From Pontibacter kalidii (GTDB lineage: Bacteria > Bacteroidota > Bacteroidia > Cytophagales > Hymenobacteraceae): a stretch of 64,000 nt of DNA. Every line of letters begins with the position of its first letter. Positions within the stretch are counted from its first letter, which is position 1. The DNA lies in contig NZ_CP111079.1 of the NCBI RefSeq assembly GCF_026278245.1, positions 2,668,501-2,732,500 of the forward strand, in the 5' to 3' direction. Of this stretch, positions 1 to 11,717 are shown piece by piece. The notes beneath the pieces were generated by a model, which was not told where the DNA came from, made no database searches, and was given only the letters and a program-made list of their open reading frames with translations. A program made the position numbers and the translations under genes.

Positions 1-236
1 GCCTCCGGAAAGTAGCCCTGCCAGTAGAGCTGAGTTGATCCGCACATACCAGGCAAAGCACCTGTCAGGGCGGCAGACATTTCCCTGAGTTGGCTAGCAT
101 TGCGAACACCATTTCAGCAGCGTGTTCGTTCGTGCTCCCTGCATCATCCCCGCGATACAGCAAAAGCACTGCCTGCGCAGGTGGCGCAGCATAAGCAGAG
201 GCACGTATACAACAAAACACGAAAGCAGCTATACCA
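1..236. other. left edge, no gene recognised
   Basis: No open frame of useful length with recognisable content lies here. It is the upstream region of the Crp/Fnr gene and may hold its promoter, but I could not single out a convincing promoter or operator. Confidence 0.4.
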
Positions 237-806
237 GTGTATGAACTCTTAGGGAACTATCTGAGGAGCAGGACAAGTATGAATGCGTATGATCTGGAGA
301 TGGTGTATACGTATTTCAGGCCTGCTAAAACAAAACGCAACCAGCTCCTGCTCTCCAGCGGAGAGGTATGCCGGCATTATTATTTTGTAAACAAAGGATG
401 CATCCGGATCTATACGATCCAAAAGGATGGCCGGGAAACGAGCCGGTACTTTGCTTTTGAGGGAAACTTTGGCACTGCCCTGCCCAGCTTTATTGAACAG
501 GTCCCCGCGACTGAGTATATGCAGACCATCGAACGGTCCGAGCTGCTCAGCATCACGCGGGAGGACTTTCTGCATTTGATAGACACTATCCCTGCGTTTG
601 CCTTTATCTACCGTCAGATCCTGGAACTGGGCTTTATCATGGCTCAGCAAAGGATCTACGGCTTCCAGGGTTTTGATGCATTAGAGAAAGTGAAGTGGAT
701 CATCCAGCATCAGCCCGATTTCCTGTTGCGCGTCTCCAATAAAATGGCAGCCTCCTACTTGGGCATCTCGCCCTCCACACTGAGCCGAACAAAAGCAAGG
801 CTCTGA
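237..806 (+). CDS. Crp/Fnr family transcriptional regulator
   Basis: The 189-residue protein has a cyclic-nucleotide-binding beta-roll fold at about residues 25-115, with the pattern LLLSSGEVCRHYYFVNKGCIRIY followed later by SRYFAFEGNFGT. A C-terminal helix-turn-helix at about 163-189 reads MAASYLGISPSTLSRTKARL. This is the usual size and layout of short Bacteroidota Crp/Fnr regulators, which sense an unknown effector and bind DNA as dimers. The start is uncertain: GTG at 237 fits the family's usual N-terminus, while ATG at 279 would cost 14 residues. It lies 68 bases ahead of the HIUase gene on the same strand and could control it, but nothing shows this directly. Its effector and targets are unknown. 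Confidence 0.85.
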   Translation: MYELLGNYLRSRTSMNAYDLEMVYTYFRPAKTKRNQLLLSSGEVCRHYYFVNKGCIRIYTIQKDGRETSRYFAFEGNFGTALPSFIEQVPATEYMQTIERSELLSITREDFLHLIDTIPAFAFIYRQILELGFIMAQQRIYGFQGFDALEKVKWIIQHQPDFLLRVSNKMAASYLGISPSTLSRTKARL

Positions 807-874
807 AAACGTTGCGCTACGGCAATGTTTTCCTGTTAAGGTGCTCCTACCTTTGCCAGCATAACCATACTACA

Positions 875-1282
875 ATGCGACATCTGATCCTTACATTCCT
901 TTTTAGTTTAGCCGTTACGCTTGCCTTTCCACAGGCACACACGCACCAGCTATCCAGCCACATTCTCGATGTTTCTACCGGCAGACCTGCAGCAGGAGTG
1001 CCTGTCAGGCTGGAGAAGCGGGATGAGCAGGCCAACAGATGGTTTTTGGTGGACGAGAAGACTACAGACAGCAACGGCCGCATCCAGGATTTCCTCGACT
1101 ATAAGAAAACGGAGACCGGCGTCTATAAACTGACCTTTCTGGTAGCGGACTACTTTAAGCAGCAAAAAGCAGATACGTTTTACCCTTTCATCGAGGTGGT
1201 GTTCCAGATCAGGGATAAAGCGCATTACCATGTCCCGATAACCCTCTCGCCCTACGGATACTCCACCTACAGAGGCAATTAA
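875..1282 (+). CDS. uraH: 5-hydroxyisourate hydrolase (transthyretin-like)
   Basis: This enzyme hydrolyses 5-hydroxyisourate, the product of urate oxidase, to OHCU in purine breakdown. The mature part begins HQLSSHILDVSTGRPAAGVPV, the classic transthyretin/HIUase opening with its active-site histidine, and ends SPYGYSTYRGN, a variant of the family's C-terminal YRGS signature. The ATG at 875 is chosen because it begins a clear Sec signal (MRHLILTFLFSLAVTLAFPQA), so the protein is probably periplasmic. An upstream TTG in the same frame adds only a non-signal-like leader. No other urate-pathway gene is in the window, so it is not part of the glycan locus. Confidence 0.9.
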   Translation: MRHLILTFLFSLAVTLAFPQAHTHQLSSHILDVSTGRPAAGVPVRLEKRDEQANRWFLVDEKTTDSNGRIQDFLDYKKTETGVYKLTFLVADYFKQQKADTFYPFIEVVFQIRDKAHYHVPITLSPYGYSTYRGN

Positions 1283-1428
1283 TCTACTCGTACTAACGAC
1301 TTCATGAGCGGCGTGAAAGTTTTGCTTGATCATGCCTCCCATACTTTCGCGCGCAGTGTCAGCTGCCTTTCACCCTGAAAGCCTGCTGCATCGCGACTCG
1401 TCACTTCTTTCATTTTAATAACTACCCT

Positions 1429-1884
1429 ATGTTCTCCAGACAACTTGTTTTCCTTTTTATACTTTCTATCGCCACCCTTTCTGCTTCCTGCCAGGACAGC
1501 AAAGACAAGGATGAAAGCGGCCTGAACCCTATCGACAACAGGTTGGTTGGCAAGTGGGACGTACGCTCTAAAACAGACACAGAAAAAGTGAAGGGTGCCG
1601 AGAAGGAAACCGACCGAGACGTATACCAGCCAGGTGAAAAGACGTACGAGTTTACCGCTGCTAACAAGCTCATCATTACAGACGGCTTTGGCCGGAAGCA
1701 AACCACTCTGCCTGTTTGGATGGTAGAAGGAAAGCTGTACATAGGCCAGTACCACCAGAACAAAGTGCCCTATACCATAACGTTTACAGAAAACGGGCTA
1801 AGATTGGTAAAGGAGGAAGAATCCCATGAGGATGGTGAGATAACTATGCAGCAGGAAGTGGTGGTGCTGGAACGTGCCCGCTAA
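1429..1884 (+). CDS. small lipocalin-like lipoprotein of unknown function
   Basis: The 151-residue protein begins with a lipoprotein signal ending LSASC (cysteine at about residue 21), followed by a charged linker rich in K, D and E. The rest alternates short beta-strand-like stretches (LVGKWDVRSK, KTYEFTAANKLIITD, KLYIGQYHQNKVPYTITFTENGLRL) typical of lipocalin-like domains in Bacteroidota lipoproteins. No catalytic motif is visible and I cannot name a ligand. It stands alone, 146 bases after the HIUase gene, in a gap where I see no other feature. A convergent-type terminator follows 150 bases downstream. Confidence 0.7.
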   Translation: MFSRQLVFLFILSIATLSASCQDSKDKDESGLNPIDNRLVGKWDVRSKTDTEKVKGAEKETDRDVYQPGEKTYEFTAANKLIITDGFGRKQTTLPVWMVEGKLYIGQYHQNKVPYTITFTENGLRLVKEEESHEDGEITMQQEVVVLERAR

Positions 1885-2304
1885 CAAAGCGTGGTGCCCT
1901 GGCCATACAAGCAAAAAATGATAACTCCTGGCGGCATGCTCATATTTTAAATAGCCAGATTTCGAGTCAAAAGTACATACCTGAAAGTGTGGGCACAGAC
2001 AGCTAGCAATTAAGCCGCAGCGTGCGCAAACAAAAGGCTGAGGAGTACGGTGGAAATAGCATCATATATTCCGTGGTACTCCTCAGCCTTTTATACTTGT
2101 TACGAATAACGCCCAAGACTTGAAAGTGCTTCGTAGTCTGGGTTCAAAGTATAACCCACCTCCCCACCTTTGCTTAAAGGCCAGAAGCAGAGGTACGCTG
2201 CCAGATATGCTTTTATACTTTCTTAGGCCGGTAAACAGCCAGAAACCCGCCACAGAGCTTGCGCTAACTTTGGGCTCACACTGAAAAGCTAAATGCTATT
2301 TAAG
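1885..2304. other. convergent intergenic gap with terminator
   Basis: The gap lies between the lipoprotein gene (+) and the GH95 gene (-). Apart from the hairpin at 2032-2092 and several TATACTT copies (about 2091, 2145 and 2213), I see no gene or repeat in it. Confidence 0.5.
2032..2100. terminator. bidirectional terminator hairpin
   Basis: Perfect 17-base inverted arms (2032-2048 and 2076-2092) read AAAAGGCTGAGGAGTAC and its complement around a 27-base loop. The stem ends in A4/T4, so each strand ends in a short T run. Its position between convergent genes fits termination in both directions. The loop is long for a classical terminator. Confidence 0.65.
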
Positions 2305-4686
2305 CTATAGAAAGTTTTTCTCACTGACCTTCACGGTTTTTCCTGCTACTACTGGAACAGTTATCTGTTTCCCCTGATAGCTCAGGGTACACGCGCCGTC
2401 CTTATCCGCTTTTATACTTGCCTTGTGCAGTTTGCCTGCTTTCCACTGGATATCCAAGGTATAGCCGCCTCTTGCCCGCAGGCCTTTCACCTCTCCTGCC
2501 TGCCATACGCTGGGCAGGGCCGGCAGCAGCTCGATGGAGCCGGCATGCGACTGCAGCAGCATTTCGGCCACACCGGCCGTGGCGCCCATGTTGCCGTCGA
2601 GCTGGAAAGGCGGGTGGGCATCCAGCAGGTTGGCGTAGGAACCGGAGCCACTGGTAAAAGACTCTCCGTTTGATTTTCCTCCTGCCGGTTTAATCACCAT
2701 TTTGTAAAGTTTGTGCGCCCGTTCCCCATCGCGCAGGCGTGCCCAGAAATTGATCTTCCAGGCCAGCGACCAGCCGGTACCCTCATCTCCACGCGCTTCC
2801 AGGCTTACCTGGGCTGCTTTGGCCAGTTCCGGTGTTTCCAAAGGCGAGATTTGCCGGCCCGGGTGCAGGGCAAACAGGTGCGAGACATGGCGGTGCTTAT
2901 TTTCCGGGTCGTCCACATCCTCTTTCCACTCCTGCAGTTGGCCCCAGCTTCCGATCTGCGGCGGCAGGATCTGGTCGCGTACCTGCTGCGCCTGCCGGGC
3001 AAACGCCGCATCGTTCCCTAAGACTTTAGCCGCTTGTATGCAGTTGTTGAGCACATCCCAGGCAATCTGGTGGTCCATGGAAGCGCCACCCGAAATGCCG
3101 CCGTGCTCGGGCGAGTACGAGGGCGAGGACACCAGGTAACCGCTGCTGTCGGGGGTGAGGTAATCGATCCAGAACAGTGCCGCCTCCTTCATGACCGGGT
3201 ATGCCTGCCGCTTCAGGTACTCTGCATCCTGGGTGTACTCATAGTGCTCCCACAGGTGCTGCGCCAGCCAGCCTGCTCCGCCAGGGAAAAAGCCCCAGGG
3301 CACTTCCCAGCCCGGCGCCGTATAGCCGTAGGCGTTGTTCATGGTGTTCACGATCCAGCCCCGCGTGTTGAAAAAATCTTTGGCGCTCTGCCTGCCGGGG
3401 GCCACCAGCGCTTCGGTATAGTCCAGCAAGGGCACGTGGCACTCGGCAAGGTTGGTCACCTCGGCCGGCCAGTAGAGCATCTGCAGGTTGATGTTGGTGT
3501 GGTAGTCGGCGGCCCAGGGCGGGCTGGTGCTGTTGTTCCACTTGCCCTGCAGGTTCATGGGCATGGTGCCGGGGCGCGAAGCCGAGATCATCAGGTAACG
3601 GCCATACTGAAAGTAGAGTATCTCCAGCCCACGGTCCTCGGCTCCTTCGAAGTAGTTTTTCTGGCGAACATCGGTTGGCACCTCGTTATACTTGTTCCCT
3701 TCTAATGTCAGCGCGACGCGGTTGAAAAGCGAAGTATAATCCTGCGTATGCTCTTTCAGGAGCGTGGCTATACTTTGGTTCTTCACCGATTCTAACCGTT
3801 GCGCCACTATGCTTTTGTAGTCTGTACCTTTGTAAGTGGGGTACTCCCAGCTGTAGTCCGTGGCGGCGGTATGAATAAGCTGTACCGATTTGGCATCGCT
3901 CACAACTACAGCCCCATGCTCATAGGTTACCTTTCCGTCCGTCACCACACGATAGGCCGTTTCGAACTCCTGTTTGTTGTCGTTTACGTGGCCACGGAAA
4001 GTATAAATCCCGTTCTCGAAGCGCTCCTCATCTTTCGGGTGCGGCGTTTTGTAGGTGATGGTATACTTCTCGGGACGGCTGGAGGTGAAGTGGTAGACCA
4101 TCACGCCCTTGGGATAATGGCCAAAGTATAGACGCTCATACTTTGTCTTGCCGATCTGATAGCGCACGCTGCCGGTGGCCGTGTTCAGGTCCAGCTCGCG
4201 ACGATAGTTTTGTGGCGTTGCCTCCCCATGTCCTAGTTTTACGTACAGGTCGCCCATCGTTTGCTGCGCCCCGTAATCGCCCCATTCGGTGCTGCCTTCC
4301 AGTTTGGCCGGCGGCGTGCCCGTCAGGTGCTGCTGCACCAGTTGATTCGCCTCTCTCAGCTTTCCCCCGCTGATCAGCTGCCGCACCTGCTGCAGGTAAC
4401 GCCAGGCCTCCGGTTTATTGCCATAGTTATACTGCGGGTTCGAGTTTGGGCCGCCGGACCACAGCGAACCTTCCGAGAACTGCAGCTGCTCCTCCCCCAC
4501 ACCTCCGAAAAACATCACGCCCATGTAGCCGTTGCCGATCGGCAGGGCCTCCCGCATCCAGTCAGTGGCAGGTTTGTCGTACCATAGCTTCAGTGTTTTA
4601 TTTTGCGCCAGGGCTGGCAACAGCAGCAATAGAAAGTATGGCAGAAAGAGAAGTGTTCTTTTTAAGGATGTCAGGTAATGTATCAT
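2305..4686 (-). CDS. GH95 alpha-L-fucosidase, secreted
   Basis: This is an inverting alpha-L-fucosidase (GH95) that would remove terminal, typically alpha-1,2-linked fucose from glycans in the periplasm or at the surface. A signal peptide (about residues 1-28, ending LLLLPALAQ) precedes the N-terminal beta domain, which opens LWYDKPATDWMREALPIGNG. The (alpha/alpha)6 domain follows. By family knowledge the catalytic set is two Asn, one Glu and one Asp; these match N398/N400 in HTNINLQMLYWPAE, E527 in SPSYSPEHGG and D697 in FQLDGNMGAT. At 793 residues it is full length. It is followed downstream by a terminator, and a 195-base gap with a repeat separates it from the co-directional sulfatase. 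It probably supplies L-fucose to the catabolic cluster at 33.9-41.6 kb. Confidence 0.95.
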   Translation of the reverse strand: MIHYLTSLKRTLLFLPYFLLLLLPALAQNKTLKLWYDKPATDWMREALPIGNGYMGVMFFGGVGEEQLQFSEGSLWSGGPNSNPQYNYGNKPEAWRYLQQVRQLISGGKLREANQLVQQHLTGTPPAKLEGSTEWGDYGAQQTMGDLYVKLGHGEATPQNYRRELDLNTATGSVRYQIGKTKYERLYFGHYPKGVMVYHFTSSRPEKYTITYKTPHPKDEERFENGIYTFRGHVNDNKQEFETAYRVVTDGKVTYEHGAVVVSDAKSVQLIHTAATDYSWEYPTYKGTDYKSIVAQRLESVKNQSIATLLKEHTQDYTSLFNRVALTLEGNKYNEVPTDVRQKNYFEGAEDRGLEILYFQYGRYLMISASRPGTMPMNLQGKWNNSTSPPWAADYHTNINLQMLYWPAEVTNLAECHVPLLDYTEALVAPGRQSAKDFFNTRGWIVNTMNNAYGYTAPGWEVPWGFFPGGAGWLAQHLWEHYEYTQDAEYLKRQAYPVMKEAALFWIDYLTPDSSGYLVSSPSYSPEHGGISGGASMDHQIAWDVLNNCIQAAKVLGNDAAFARQAQQVRDQILPPQIGSWGQLQEWKEDVDDPENKHRHVSHLFALHPGRQISPLETPELAKAAQVSLEARGDEGTGWSLAWKINFWARLRDGERAHKLYKMVIKPAGGKSNGESFTSGSGSYANLLDAHPPFQLDGNMGATAGVAEMLLQSHAGSIELLPALPSVWQAGEVKGLRARGGYTLDIQWKAGKLHKASIKADKDGACTLSYQGKQITVPVVAGKTVKVSEKNFL

Positions 4687-4739
4687 CTACAGGCGTGTAA
4701 TTACAAAGGGTTCATGGGCAAGATTGTCTAACTTATATT

Positions 4740-4830
4740 GTCATCCTGAAAGGATCTTGTGGGCAAACCCCTAAAGCCTGGCCTCCGGGGAAGTCGCCCT
4801 CTATTTCCACCAAGTTTCTTCCAGAATGAC
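4740..4830. repeat. GTCATCCTGA-type intergenic repeat, copy 1
   Basis: The element begins GTCATCCTGAAAGGATCTT and ends CCAGAATGAC, so its ends are inverted (GTCAT/ATGAC). Related copies occur at 9870, 37527, 52685, 55043 and 57300. Repeats of this type are common in Bacteroidota intergenic regions. All copies here lie between genes. Confidence 0.8.
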
Positions 4831-4881
4831 TGTATTGGCTATACTTTATAGTAGCCCTGTCTCTATACTTTCCGGTGAGAA

Positions 4882-6300
4882 TTACTTAATCTGAAACAAT
4901 GGGTTCTCGGCAGGCGTGCGCATCTGCTCCATGAGTTGCTCCAGTTCCTTTACCTTCTCGGGGTTAGCGGCGGCCAGGTTGTTTTGCTCCCCGATGTCCG
5001 TTTTTAGGTTGTAGAGCTCGGTGCGCTCCGGCTGTCCGTTTTTGTAGAAACGGATGGCTTTCCAGTCATCCTCCCGCACGGCCTGCTTAAAGCCACCCTC
5101 GCCAAACTCCCAGTACAGTGCCTCGTGCTGTGGCTGCTCTTCCTGGCCCAGCAGATCCGGCACAAAAGAGATACCGTCTATACTTTCGGGGGCAGCGCTT
5201 CCGGCCAGTTGGGTGAAGGTGGGGAGCACGTCCCAGAAAGCGCCGATGTGCGCGCTGGTACTACCGGGCTGTACTTTACCTTTCCAGTAGGCGATGAACG
5301 GAATGCGGATGCCGCCTTCATAGAGGTCGCGCTTCACACCGCGCAAAGGGCCGCTGCTCTGGAAGAACTCCATGGCATCGGCCAGGGTGCGGCCGCCTTC
5401 TATATGGGTGCCGTTGTCGCTGGCAAAGATCACGAGGGTATTATCAGCCAGCCCCTGCTGCTCCAGTTTCTGCATGATCTGGCCTACGTAGGCATCCACA
5501 GCGGTTACCATGGCAGCATAGGCTGCTTTTGTGTAAGGCTGCTCCCCATACCACTTCCCTGCCGGCTGCGCCGATTCGGGGGCAAAAACACTCTGCCCAT
5601 CTGCCGTAAGGTAGGACTGCATGTACTCGTCCTGCACCTTCAGCTCGGCATGCGGCAGAGTATAAGACACGTAGAGGAAGAACGGATGCTGCTTCTGGTT
5701 CTCAATAAAAGCCAGCGCATCCTCCGTGAAAATGTCGTTCACAAAACTACCTTGGGGCACCGGCACTTTGGTGCTTTTTCCGTTGGCCAGCCGCCACAGG
5801 GAATCTGCTTTTTGCTTGTGCCCCTCCAGGTGGTGCAGATGGCCGGTAAAGAAATCCCAGCCTTGCTTCTCCGGCACCCCGGTAGAGCCTTCCAGCCCCA
5901 GGCCCCATTTGCCTACCATACCGGTCGTGTAACCGCTTTGCTGCAACAGCTTTGGCAGCGTGGCCTCTGTGGCGCGCATGGGCACCTCGCCATTCCCCCG
6001 GATGTACGTATGGCCCGTGTGCTGCCCTGTCATGAGCGCGGCTCTGGAAGGAGCGCAAACCGTAGAGCCGGCATAAAACTGCGTGTACAGCCGGCCTTGC
6101 TCCGCCATTTTCTGGAGGTGAGGAGTTTTAATGTTGCGCTGCCCGTAGGGTTCTATGTCGCCATAGCCCAGGTCATCGGCCAGTATAAAAACGATGTTTG
6201 GTTTTGCAGCGATTGTTCCTTCAGTTTCAGGCGCTGCGGTGCGGCAGGAGGATATGGCCAGGACTAAAAGTATAAAAATACTGCTCGTAGACAATTTCAT
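4882..6300 (-). CDS. sulfatase (arylsulfatase type S1), lipoprotein
   Basis: This is a formylglycine-dependent sulfatase that would hydrolyse sulfate esters on sugars. From ATG at 6300 the 472-residue protein starts with a lipoprotein signal ending AISSC (Cys19). The frame is open for 43 more codons upstream, but only this start gives a signal peptide. The N-terminal metal site is NIVFILADDLGYGD (D42, D43). The maturation motif is CAPSR at 82-86, so Cys82 would be converted to formylglycine. Further metal and sulfate ligands lie in ASDNGTHIEGG and the RDLYEGGIRIPF segment. It is co-directional with the GH95 gene and divergent from the GH2 gene, and the FGE at 22.2 kb is the likely maturase. 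The exact sugar substrate cannot be read from sequence. Confidence 0.93.
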   Translation of the reverse strand: MKLSTSSIFILLVLAISSCRTAAPETEGTIAAKPNIVFILADDLGYGDIEPYGQRNIKTPHLQKMAEQGRLYTQFYAGSTVCAPSRAALMTGQHTGHTYIRGNGEVPMRATEATLPKLLQQSGYTTGMVGKWGLGLEGSTGVPEKQGWDFFTGHLHHLEGHKQKADSLWRLANGKSTKVPVPQGSFVNDIFTEDALAFIENQKQHPFFLYVSYTLPHAELKVQDEYMQSYLTADGQSVFAPESAQPAGKWYGEQPYTKAAYAAMVTAVDAYVGQIMQKLEQQGLADNTLVIFASDNGTHIEGGRTLADAMEFFQSSGPLRGVKRDLYEGGIRIPFIAYWKGKVQPGSTSAHIGAFWDVLPTFTQLAGSAAPESIDGISFVPDLLGQEEQPQHEALYWEFGEGGFKQAVREDDWKAIRFYKNGQPERTELYNLKTDIGEQNNLAAANPEKVKELEQLMEQMRTPAENPLFQIK

Positions 6301-9737
<3,437 letters not shown>

Positions 9738-9756
9738 CCCTTAGCTGGCAAGTATA

Positions 9757-9800
9757 ACAAAGGCCGAAGTATAGCTTATACTTCGGCCTTTGTTTTTTAT
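9757..9800 (+). terminator. terminator of the GH2 gene
   Basis: Perfect 17-base arms (9757-9773 and 9777-9793) built around GGCCGAAGTATA are followed by TGTTTTTTAT. Both arms contain the TATACTT heptamer, so the hairpin is partly made from the iterated motif. Confidence 0.9.
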
Positions 9801-9869
9801 ATCAACTGCAGCACTGTTTGACACTTCATCCCCTACCACCTTAGAAGCAGGCCACTTCATCCTCATTTT

Positions 9870-9963
9870 GTCATCCAGGAAGGATCTTGGTGGCCAGTAG
9901 CAGTAGCTTAACCTCCGGGGGAAGGGGCCCTCTATTTCCACCAAGTTTCTTAACAGAATGATA
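9870..9963. repeat. GTCATCC-type intergenic repeat, copy 2
   Basis: It matches copy 1 closely, with shared internal stretches CTCTATTTCCACCAAGTTTC and AGGATCTT and inverted ends GTCAT/ATGAT. It lies in the 535-base gap after the GH2 gene. The rest of that gap holds only a terminator and the palindrome cluster. Confidence 0.8.
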
Positions 9964-9996
9964 GAGACCTTTATGTACTTAATTTAAAACTCCGCT

Positions 9997-10127
9997 CTTT
10001 CGGATTTGCAATCCGAAAGTATAGGACCCGCGGATTTGTAATCCGCAGAGGCAGAGGTTTTAGCTATCAGCAAAAAGGCGGATTACAAATCCGCTTTTAA
10101 AAAAGCTCCGGATTGCAAATCCGGAGC
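9997..10127. repeat. cluster of four GGATTTGnAATCC palindromes
   Basis: Four hairpins share a GGATTTG(C/T)AATCC core with different outer arms. They are at 9997-10019, 10030-10046, 10078-10094 and 10105-10127. The first two are in one orientation and the last two in the opposite one, so the whole block is itself an imperfect inverted repeat. Similar cores occur at 36575, 47053, 50098-50227 and 54728. No coding potential is seen. Confidence 0.8.
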
Positions 10128-10272
10128 AGCAGTATGGTCAGCAGTACGATAATTCATACAGTAGCAGAGGTCACTCCTATACGAAGCATGAGCGAGGACA
10201 CTCGCGCTATAAATCCCGTAAGAGCACCTATTTTCAGTTTATTTTACACCAGCTTATACTTCCCGTTGCCGG

Positions 10273-11610
10273 CTACAAACTCTCCAAGTTAATCTCCGGT
10301 GCTTTGCCGGTGGCAGGTCGCTCAAACCAACTCCGCATAGGCGTGTAGTCGCTGAAGAAGCCGCAGTTGCGCAGGTAAAAACTGTTGCCCGATTGCCCGC
10401 CGCCATAATCCATCCGGTAGCCGACACGCGCGGTGTTGTCTGCCGTGAACTGGGCCCTGCTGAGCTCTATCCAGTTGCCCTTTACGTCGCGTGCCCACTG
10501 GTTAGAGAAAAGCACCTTGCGCTCCACATCGCCATACTCCGGGATAAAGTTCTCCAGGAAAGAGTGTGTACGCTTCAGGTAGGTGTATGTCTTGGGTCGC
10601 CGGAAACTGGCAATCAATAGCCACTCGTTTTTTTCGGGAGCGAAGAAATAGGCGGTATACGTGGTATGGTCGTCTCCACTCGGCTTGCCCTGCAAGAGGA
10701 ATTTATAGGTGGTGCCGGGCTTCCAGTTATACTTCAGGAAGCTCTGTCCGCCCGAGCCTTCGTTGCCAAATTCGCCGGTGTAGACGCCCTCTCCCTTCTT
10801 GAGCAACTTTATCTTCTGGTCGTCAGGTATGCTGTTAGGATCATCGGTGTTAAAAGGGCTCCAGACAGAGAACAGAATGCGGCGCTCGGATGCAGAGTTG
10901 ACCTGTATGCCGAAGTAGCCTTCCGCAAAGCCATTGGCCATAAAGTAGGACCCGATCACATCATTACCTTCCGGCACGGTTAGCTCGTTGTAAAACCATT
11001 CTACGTCTGTATTCTCCGGCAGCGGGTAGTTCAGGTGCACGGAAGGCCCCCGGCGGCCCCAGTAAAAGAAGTTGCCTTCGTTGCTCTTTACATAGGCCGT
11101 TTGCGCATCAATGGCCTCCCCGGCTAGTTTTATACTTGCTATGTCGGCAAAGTCGTTTCCCTTTTTGGTGATCCCTTTGATGGTGAAGGCCACATAGCCG
11201 GTATCAGCCACCTGCCACTCTCCCACGTAATGTTCCTGCAGCGTGCTACCCTGGGCTGATACCGCCTTTGTTTTCCCCAGCGCTTCTACCTGTAGTTTGG
11301 TTTTTCCTTCGGGCACCCGCAGGTTCAGCCATACTTTCATAGTTCCTGGTTTGGCTACCCGGGCGTAGGTGGTAAAGTATACTTGCGGATCAGACCAGCC
11401 GGTAATGCCCTGCTCTTCAATTTGTCCTCCTGCCTTCTCTTTAGTGGATTTCCAAGTGTTGCCTGCCATCGGCACGACAGCGGTATTGGCTGCGGTGGTT
11501 TCCGTGGCAGTTGGGGTAAGGTTGGATGTTGAGGCAACCGGTGTCTTACAGGCCATCAGCACTAGAGCCATACACGCCATGCTGAGTTTATACTTTGTCT
11601 TAAGGTACAT
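10273..11610 (-). CDS. DUF5077/DUF3472 domain lipoprotein
   Basis: The 445-residue protein has a lipoprotein signal ending LVLMAC (Cys21) and a low-complexity Thr/Ala linker. An N-terminal DUF5077-like beta-sandwich (about residues 50-170) follows, with YFTTYARVAKPGTMKVWLNL. A DUF3472 domain follows (about 185-440), with FFYWGRRGPSVHLNYPLPENTDVEWFYNE and later CGFFSDYTPMRSWFERP. These domains occur together in Bacteroidota glycan-use loci; their activity is not established to my knowledge, though the fold predicts carbohydrate binding. It is the last gene of the minus-strand SusC/SusD run, 107 bases after SusD with a hairpin between, so it may be expressed at a lower level than SusC/SusD. Confidence 0.8.
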   Translation of the reverse strand: MYLKTKYKLSMACMALVLMACKTPVASTSNLTPTATETTAANTAVVPMAGNTWKSTKEKAGGQIEEQGITGWSDPQVYFTTYARVAKPGTMKVWLNLRVPEGKTKLQVEALGKTKAVSAQGSTLQEHYVGEWQVADTGYVAFTIKGITKKGNDFADIASIKLAGEAIDAQTAYVKSNEGNFFYWGRRGPSVHLNYPLPENTDVEWFYNELTVPEGNDVIGSYFMANGFAEGYFGIQVNSASERRILFSVWSPFNTDDPNSIPDDQKIKLLKKGEGVYTGEFGNEGSGGQSFLKYNWKPGTTYKFLLQGKPSGDDHTTYTAYFFAPEKNEWLLIASFRRPKTYTYLKRTHSFLENFIPEYGDVERKVLFSNQWARDVKGNWIELSRAQFTADNTARVGYRMDYGGGQSGNSFYLRNCGFFSDYTPMRSWFERPATGKAPEINLESL

Positions 11611-11649
11611 TCTTATACTTTGGGATTAAAAATATGATCTTCATAAACA

Positions 11650-11691
11650 CAGGTGGACAAGCTCCCCATACTTTGGGTGCTTATCCACCTG
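11650..11691 (-). terminator. hairpin between susD-like gene and DUF3472 gene
   Basis: Thirteen-base arms with one G-U-type mismatch lie at 11650-11662 and 11679-11691 (CAGGTGGACAAGC and its partner). No strong T run follows on the minus strand, so partial termination or an mRNA processing or stability signal is more likely than full termination. Confidence 0.5.
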
Positions 11692-11717
11692 CATCATTTA
11701 CTTTATACTTTGAGTAA

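Noticed and set aside
5125..6267. 380-codon open frame opposite the sulfatase gene
   Set aside because: Antisense to the sulfatase with no family features.
9997..10127. possible CRISPR array
   Set aside because: Repeats are short palindromes of different arms, in two orientations, without equal spacers or cas genes.
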